Positions 57,492 through 64,000 of a stretch of DNA of 64,000 nucleotides are shown piece after piece. The stretch spans positions 13,271,501 through 13,335,500 of the forward strand of contig NC_053044.1 of assembly GCF_003473485.1 (NCBI RefSeq). The letters run 5' to 3'. Below the pieces are notes generated by a model. The model saw nothing but the letters and a program-made list of their open reading frames with translations, was not told the origin of the DNA and made no database searches. Source of the DNA: Medicago truncatula. Lineage: Eukaryota > Streptophyta > Magnoliopsida > Fabales > Fabaceae. How positions within the stretch are numbered: the stretch's first letter is position 1; the number at the start of each line of letters is the position of its first letter. Both the position numbers and the translations under genes were made by a program.

Positions 57492-58868
57492 GTTTATTTT
57501 CATGCGTTTCCCTTCTAGTTGTCTTTTTTATTTATCTTATTGCAATAATAGTCCATGAGATGTTGATGTCAATTCATCTCCAAGAGTTTGACTTTGTAAT
57601 TTCATGAGATAAAGTTCAAATAGTCTCTTGTTAAATCATCGTTGTTACCACCATTAATAATTAATAAAAAATTATCTTTTCGCCATAATTTTTAAAATTT
57701 CAAAAGATAGTTACAAAAAGTTTCATTTTGTTACTTCGAAAACCTTCTTTAAAAGAAATTAGTTGTTTGCTGGCTTCTTGCTTTTTCTATTTCACATCAG
57801 AATAGGTTAATTTGAGTTTATAATAAATTTCCGTTGCCGAAGAAAAAGGGTGGTTAATGTGTCTTTATAATAAAGAAATGTCTTGTACAAATTCTCATAT
57901 ACACTTGATATCTACCGTGGATACGGTACTCTACTTATCACTTTATTATTTGGTAAATGTTTTGGTACACTTGTTTAATCCGTTCATCAGTTCTCTCATC
58001 TATGAATCCTAGAAGTACATCAGAATACACTCCATCTCGATAGTTCTATAAACGGGAAGTCTTATCTAGTCTACCTTACCAAGGATGAAAGAAGTGTATT
58101 TTTTATTTAACTCCGTGAAGTTACTAATGTTTTCCTAATTACCGTAATCGTTATCTTAGTTACTTCCTGATTCGGGTAGGTTTTCACCAATATTAGGTTT
58201 GTCACCTTCCTAAGTACCGTTATTTTAGGGTCGATTCACATTCAGAAAAACTAAATGAGGTTGCACCTAGTGTTAGGTTTGTGTTTTGATGATGTTTATT
58301 AGGCTAGCTAGATTCTAGTTTCTTTTGATGATGTTTTATTGATCATATTAGTTAATGATTAGAATATGTTAAAGCACCTAGCAATCCTTGCTCCACTGTG
58401 TCATATGTGTCTTATATGTTATGTTTCTTGTTGTGTGGTAAAAATTCTTTTTTTTGTGTGGCAAAACCATTTTTCTAAGCCTTTGATTCGATTCAAAATA
58501 GTTTGAATCGTATCATTTTTCTCTCTGACCATGACTTCTTAATGATATATTATAAATAGGCAGCATAGGATGAAGGTATCTTGTCTTTCAAACTCACCTA
58601 TCTCTTGGCGTAAAAAAAAAAAAAAAACTTATATTTAAAGTTGTGAACAAGTTTTGACCCGAAATTGAAAGGATTGTATGTATAAATGAGGACACGTAGG
58701 TCATTTTGATTAATCATTTTATAAAATACATGCTCAAATCCAATTTGTTGGAAGCATGCACATACTTGAAGGGTGGTTCTTCATTCTACTCTTATCCACT
58801 CTATCCCATATTATATCATAAGGACCATAATTTCAACCCCTTTTCACTTGCACTTTTGGTTCAAAACC
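57492..58868. other. Intergenic region upstream of PnsB4
   Basis: Mostly unassigned; 57910-57990 is the short dispersed repeat shared with 43001-43071. The last few hundred bases should hold the PnsB4 promoter. A 'ttatatcataaggacc' 16-mer at 58810 also occurs at 49382. Confidence 0.4.
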
Positions 58869-60922
58869 ATGGCAGAAGCTATCATTGGTTTCACCGTTTT
58901 CAATTCATATATTCATAGCTCATGTCTTCAAACAAAACGATTTTCAAGATTGGTAAAGTTGTGTTTATTATTTTCATTCCATTTTATCTCTTTAGATTCA
59001 CTTGATAGTTCCAAAGCTCTGAAAAATGAAGGTTTATATCTTTCTTTTTTTGCAGCCTAGGCACCCTTCAAATTCTACCCTCTTTCACAGGTCATTGCAG
59101 GTACTTAAAATTAAGTTATTGAAGAAATATTAGAAATAGAAAATTATGAAATTTGTCTCTAAATCTTTATTAAGTATTAGAGTAGAAAAATTAGTGATTA
59201 ATTTCATTTTATCCATCTTTAATTTCCATGGATAACTACCGAGTCTGGATAGCGCAATTGGATTGAATTTTCAAAGGACTAGAAGAAGTTTAAGTGTTGG
59301 AGTTCAAACTTTGGACTTTGGAAAAAGAGAAAGTAGTAACAACTACTAACTAATATAGTAATATTTGTCTATAAAAAAAAATTCATTTGAATAAAATACA
59401 AGTTTTCTGCAAGATTTTATGGGTGTAGCAAAACTATTTTCAGTTTATATTATAATGGTCCTTTGTATTTGTTTATAAGGTGTTAGATGGAAAGATAAAA
59501 AGAGCATCTATGTGCAAAGTGAATGGTTTACCAGATATTCCACTGATGGCAATTCTAGTAGAACAATTGGAAGGACAAAGAGATCTTATAACCGAGAAAA
59601 CAATTTGGCATCTTAGTGATCAGCAAATAAAGAATGTTTGTAAGTGTTACATAAAATCCGGTTACATTTATAAGCAAAAAAACGACTTTTAAGATTCATT
59701 GAATACCTAATGTATATGGTCTATATATAGGTCAGATACATTAAATATTCAATGAATCTAAAAAATTGTATTTTGTTTATAAATGCGACCAGAAGAAGTA
59801 TATTATTAAGTTTTGTTGTTTCTCTTATGATTTTAAATTTGATGGTTTATTGGTACCTTTTAATCCTTTGTAGACGCTTGGTACATAATGTTCACTGTTT
59901 GGGGAGTCTTATTCTTTGGTTCCATGAAGGTAAAACACTTTTCCTTGTATTTATGTGTATAGATATAGATTAATTTGTTAGTGTATGATTGTGAAATGAA
60001 ATTTTTAACTTGTTTAACATGATTTAGGACCCATATTACGATTCAGAAACATATAGGGGAGATGGAGGAGATGGTACTGGAAACTGGATATATGAGAAGG
60101 TAATTATTTCTTTTTCATGACTTTGTTATTGATGTAATACTAGAAGCCTCAAATAGGGGAGCACAAATCAAACCTTGTAGATAGACTAGAGTAAGAGGAG
60201 TGTTATGAACGGCCTCATTTAACGGTCTCTCTGACATTTACTCTGTTATCGGATGAAATTCACATGGATACTACCTACACTTTAATAATGAATTTTGTGT
60301 AAAGTAGTAAGACATGCATGAATTTCTTTCATTAAAAAAGTGAGTGTTAGAGAAGGTATTAAAAAGAAAGTGTTGTTAGCATTTTTTGTAGAGTAAAGTT
60401 AGTAACACATCAGTGGCCCAATAGCATGGCAAAGATGTTAATTCATATTTTAAATTGAGTTGTTAAATAAAACATTTTAATTGATCCATAAAAAAATAAC
60501 ATTTTAATTGAGTAAACAATCATTTTGGTTTATTAACATGTGAGATGATGTCAAAATAGTTTTTAAATCTATCGAAATTACAAACAAATTTTTAAAGGTC
60601 ATGTTAACAAGTGTCCAAAATGTATATGATAAGGTCAACAACATCGTAACAAGAATTCTAGCTCAATATACAAAAATATCCAAATCGTTTGATCAAACAC
60701 CGAAACCGCAACTCTCTTACTTAATAATTGTTCCACATCCATGAAAGAAATCTTGCATTTTAAATTGTGTTATTTTTTATGGTTATGCAGCAAGAGGTCA
60801 TGGAAGCAGAGGCAAGAGAAGCTCTATGGCGCGAGGAGTTGATTGAGGAAATAGAACAAAAAGTTGGAGGGTTGAGAGAAATTGAAGAAGCAGCAAAGAA
60901 GGAAGAGGAACTTGTTAAATGA
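58869..60922 (+). CDS. PnsB4: Photosynthetic NDH subcomplex B subunit 4 (NDF6-like)
   Basis: My model has six exons: 58869-58952, 59056-59100, 59480-59639, 59874-59929, 60028-60099 and 60791-60922 (stop), 182 residues, all introns GT-AG. The start MAEAIIGFTVFNS begins a Ser/Arg-containing N-terminus that would serve as chloroplast transit peptide. The mature part has NGLPDIPLMAILVEQLEGQR, ITEKTIWHLSD, a single membrane segment (YIMFTVWGVLFFGSM), then KDPYYDSETYRGDGGDGTG and an acidic tail with ALWREELIEEIEQKVGG. This matches my memory of Arabidopsis NDF6/PnsB4, a thylakoid subunit needed for NDH-PSI cyclic electron flow. Exons 3-6 are firm. Exon 2 (15 codons) is the least certain. Intron 5 (691 bp) holds the second 296-bp repeat and a MITE end. 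Confidence 0.82.
60428..60723 (+). repeat. 296-bp direct repeat, copy 2 (PnsB4 intron 5)
   Basis: Partner of 49419-49713 with only scattered differences. It sits wholly within the intron and ends about 67 bp before exon 6. Confidence 0.85.
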
Positions 60923-61840
60923 TTTTCTACAATAATGCATGCATTTTACTCCATCAATTAACCAAGTGATACCTCATTATTATGTATATACATACACAAG
61001 AATAAATTCTTCTGCTTCAAAATTCAAATGTACTGTTATTAAACTACGGTTTATTTCTTTGAATATGATGTCACAATATAGCCTTGTCTATCCATCAGCA
61101 GCTAGAAACAAAAAGCAAAAGAAACAAACAAATAGACAAATTTCGTCAAAAAGCACAAGTAGTGAGCACATACAAACTCGTTTAAAAAAGGGTGTAATAA
61201 AAAACAATCACAAATATTGTGATTAGAGGATTAGACAGGTTTGATACTGCATAATTGTTGTTATGTCTGATTTGACTCTTTGTTTTATGTTGCTAAAGGA
61301 AAGCCTTATGCTTCCTTTCTTTCTAATGTGTAAACAGGTTCAGGCCTTAATCATGGTTTGTAATTTATTTTTATTGCTTTGATAAAAAAAATAAATTCTA
61401 AGGTATCTTGAAGTTTAGGCAAAGTTTGTGTAACCTTTTAAGTTATTTTAAAATAAGTTAATATGAAAAAATATAACATGACATTGAATTATCAGATGAG
61501 GGAACATACTCTACCAAATTACATGGACACCATGTAAATTTTGTTATGAATTAATTAGATTCCTCCCTAAATTCCTCGAGCTTCCAAGCTTGAATTTGTT
61601 ATCTAACAAATTCTCTAACATTTTAGTGGTTCACCATCAACGCTATCCAATCCACCCTATCCAAAGGGTACTATGCGAAAACAAATACTTTTGGCTAAGT
61701 AAGTTGGTGAGGCCTAGCCTACCTTTACAAACACATGGGCAATTTACCCATATAACTTAACAAAAATAAAAAGCAGCCACGTATACTCATTATATTTGAA
61801 ATACTTATTATTTAGTTTTATAAATTATAACCATATACTT
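60923..61840. other. PnsB4 3' flank and intergenic DNA
   Basis: The first few hundred bases should include the 3' UTR (AATAAA-like 'gaataaattc' near 61001). Beyond that it is AT-rich with no gene seen. Confidence 0.45.
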
Positions 61841-62133
61841 TTGTTATTTTGCAGATTTACCCAAGCATTAATTAAGTTTTATCTTCTCAAAAAAATTGTC
61901 CAGACTACATTCTGCTTCTGCGTTTTCATCTTTCAATTTTTCAACCCAACCATTACTTCCTTCAATCCATTCGTAATTTGGGAAAAAATTGATTCATCAA
62001 CATCAAATTCATCTATCGTATTTACTCTCCACTCATACCGTTTCTTCTCTCTCATCTTTGGGGAAAATGCCCTAAGAAACTCATCTTTGTCACGAAACTC
62101 ATCCCTAAGTTTTTTTCGTTTCACTTTCTCACG

Positions 62134-62231
<98 letters not shown>

Positions 62232-62345
62232 GAAACTCCGTAATCTCTCACGGTTCCATAATTTGGAGGAAAACAAAATTGATTCATCTCCACTCAAAGC
62301 CTTTCATCCCTCTCATTCAACTTATTCCTCGCGGATTTGCAAGTA
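61841..62345 (+). other. Possible 5' UTR with a CT microsatellite
   Basis: A pyrimidine-rich leader-like stretch contains (CT)n of about 48 repeats (62134-62229) and then 'ggatttgcaa' followed at 62343 by gtaagtaag, a strong splice donor, with 'ggggtttagggttctcc' soon after as in many plant 5' UTR introns. No coding exon is found before 63.6 kb, where repeats begin, so the gene may be lost or continue outside. Inference only. Confidence 0.4.
62134..62229. repeat. (CT)n microsatellite
   Basis: About 48 perfect CT repeats without interruption. Confidence 0.97.
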
Positions 62346-63439
62346 AGTAAGTTTTCTTGTTTTAATTGCTATTTAAATGGTTCAAATTGTTTTGTTTGTT
62401 TTGGGGGTTTAGGGTTCTCCATGTTTTAATGAATATTGAATTATTCACTGGCTGTGATTGTTTGATTTGGGGTTTATGAATCATGCTTGGTCTGATACAA
62501 ATATGTTATAATCCTTCTGCAATTTTTTTTATTCACTCCTCATCCTTTGTGCTACTTTGTTTTGTGTTATAAATGGAGAAGTTGCTTGAAATCTGCCCCA
62601 TTAGTTGTTTTATTAAGTAATTTTTTTAGTTGGAGTTCTAGCAGAACATGATTGACTTTTTAATTCCTTTTAGAGGCTATACAATAGGGATATTAATAGC
62701 AATAGCAATAGCAAGATCTTATTCTTGTTTAGATCAAAACCTTTTTTTGGATAAACCATAAATCTTTTCTCAATGTCCATCATCTGGATCAAAACCTTTT
62801 ACTACAAGTTGTAACTGTGTTGGAGCTTATTGAAAATGTTTTAGTGTTTCACAAGCTATATATCCTTCAGTCATATAATTGACATATAGTGCCTATTTTA
62901 TAGAGGCATTTGGACGGAAATCCGACATCATTACGATGATTAAATGTTTTTGAGAAAATCTAACAACGTATGGTACCAATTTGAAATGGAAACTAATTTT
63001 AGAGGCAGACCCATCTCGTTTGAAATATCTCGTTTGAATGCATTTGATTTTTATGTTTGTCGTGAGATACTTGTATTTGAGCACAACTTTCTTCTATTAC
63101 AATGCCATATTTGAATACATCTTATTGTCATTTTGAATACGAAAAGAGTGTGTTCTCATGTTTGTCATGAGATTAATATCTCTAGGTATAAAGATTCTTA
63201 ATCATGAAATTGTTAGAAACTTAGAAAATTTGATGTGCCGTGGAAACCAATGCCCTGAAAGCGAAGTTCGGTTGGACCTCGGTGCAATCCAACTCACCGA
63301 TCGCTCCCAAGGTTAACACAACGAGCCTATGGACACGTGCACTCGTGGCCAGGCTATGGAAATCACAGAACAATTGCCCAGATAGTTTTATGAGGAATAG
63401 ATAAAGAGGGATGAAAAGAATAGCTAACAATAAGAGGAA
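62346..63439. other. Unassigned DNA
   Basis: AT-rich to about 63.2 kb. From 63220 to 63360 it is GC-richer ('gatcgctcccaaggttaac', 'ggacacgtgcactcgtggcc') and probably derives from a retroelement. No gene recognised. Confidence 0.4.
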
Positions 63440-63628
63440 TTTTTCAGTACTGTCCTATGAAACACGAAACACAGATACGTACATGAACACTGTATACGAC
63501 ACAGATGCTGACACACCGACACCGCTAATAATTTGAAAAAATTACATAATTCAGTGTAACTATATGTGTCAGTGTGGTGTCGGTGTTGGACACAACACAT
63601 GTCTAACACCAGGACACGGATTGTCCAA
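63440..63628. mobile_element. MITE of the 'tgaaacac' family, probably truncated
   Basis: It starts cctatgaaacacgaaacac and contains 'acataattcagtgtaac' (reverse of the 17.7- and 32.4-kb copies) and 'gtgtcggtgttggacac'. The expected closing end is missing because the LTR at 63631 abuts it. Confidence 0.6.
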
Positions 63629-63630
63629 GG

Positions 63631-64000
63631 TGTAACACCCCGTTTTCCCAACATAAAAATTTCATAAATTAATCAGAGTAAAACACCTTAAACGGAATGT
63701 TACACTTATTTTCTTAAAATCATAAATGGAATAAATAAATAATTATCCTTCAAATTTCAACAATGTAATAATTAAAACTTTGCAGCGGAATTAATTCAAC
63801 GACAATAAAAGCTTCAACAACATGTTTCCAAAATTTATACATAAAGGAATCATAAACATAGCAACAATTTCCCATCCCGTTACGTATCAGAGCCCTAAGA
63901 CACTTGATCCACCACTCCTACTAATCTTTAATACCTGCAAGTTACTCATACGAAGAGCAACATTTCCAAGCAGAAGAGGTTAGATTTCACAAAACAATAA
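63631..64000 (-). mobile_element. LTR of the 1891-4023 family, cut by the window edge
   Basis: It begins tgtaacaccccgttttccc and runs, in reverse, through the same landmarks as the right end of the inner LTR: 'cccatcccgttacgtatcag', 'acctgcaagttac', 'catacgaagagcaacatttc' and 'agcagaag'. Only the terminal ~370 bp are inside the window. Confidence 0.85.

Noticed and set aside
61796..62233. 145-codon plus-strand frame ending in a Leu-Ser run
   Set aside because: The final third is a translated CT microsatellite, and the rest has no resemblance to a known family.
1..64000. Bacterial features such as operons, ribosome-binding sites and CRISPR arrays
   Set aside because: The window is a plant nuclear region. 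The tandem arrays (224, 37, 52 and 108 bp) lack repeat-spacer structure.

Overview
This is a nuclear genome window from a flowering plant, most likely a papilionoid legume of the Medicago/Trifolium type. Introns are GT-AG and AT-rich. The window is packed with LTR retrotransposons, solo LTRs, SINEs, MITEs, foldback elements and Helitron ends. The genes are plant families: CC-NBS-LRR, UGT91, BAHD, MPO1/DUF962 and a chloroplast NDH subunit. The genus-level guess rests on repeat and UGT91 resemblance from memory, with no search run.

Layout. 1-6.2 kb: nested retroelements (an LTR end, a copia protease scrap holding a SINE, and a ~5 kb LTR with a second LTR inside it). 6.2-8.1 kb: a Helitron 3' end, a 1.16-kb foldback element with a 9-bp target duplication, and a SINE. 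8.4-32.9 kb: the low-copy core, all genes on the minus strand: MPO1-like A (8439-9554), a broken CNL (12956-16061), an uninterrupted CNL (19198-22788), MPO1-like B (23751-27366) and MPO1-like C (30721-32890). 33-51 kb: a repeat graveyard with MULE-type foldbacks, a 37-bp tandem array in a gypsy 3' region, a copia LTR, a 2.9-kb solo LTR, coding scraps of a MULE transposase, an Athila-like LTR, a Helitron end and a copia RNase H tail. Just after that tail, 50.5-51.0 kb resembles intron 1 of the MPO1-like genes and may be a ghost of a fourth copy. 52.4-57.3 kb: a frameshifted BAHD acyltransferase and a UGT91 glycosyltransferase split by a solo LTR. 58.9-60.9 kb: a six-exon plus-strand gene that I identify as PnsB4/NDF6. 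61-64 kb: a possible 5' UTR with a long CT microsatellite, then another LTR running off the edge.

How the parts relate. The three MPO1-like genes have the same four-exon, all-phase-0 structure, so they are tandem duplicates (ER-membrane 2-hydroxy fatty acid alpha-oxidation, by homology to yeast Mpo1). As I recall it, the Arabidopsis MPO1-like gene At1g18720 is next to NDF6 (At1g18730). If so, this window keeps an old gene neighbourhood that has been pushed apart by immune-receptor duplication and transposon insertion. I see no convincing wholly new system. The items most worth a second look are the CNL pair with complementary nucleotide-site lesions, the ghost MPO1 intron, the 224-bp array inside a TIR element in an intron, and a deletion in an LTR that seems to have been patched with copied flanking DNA.
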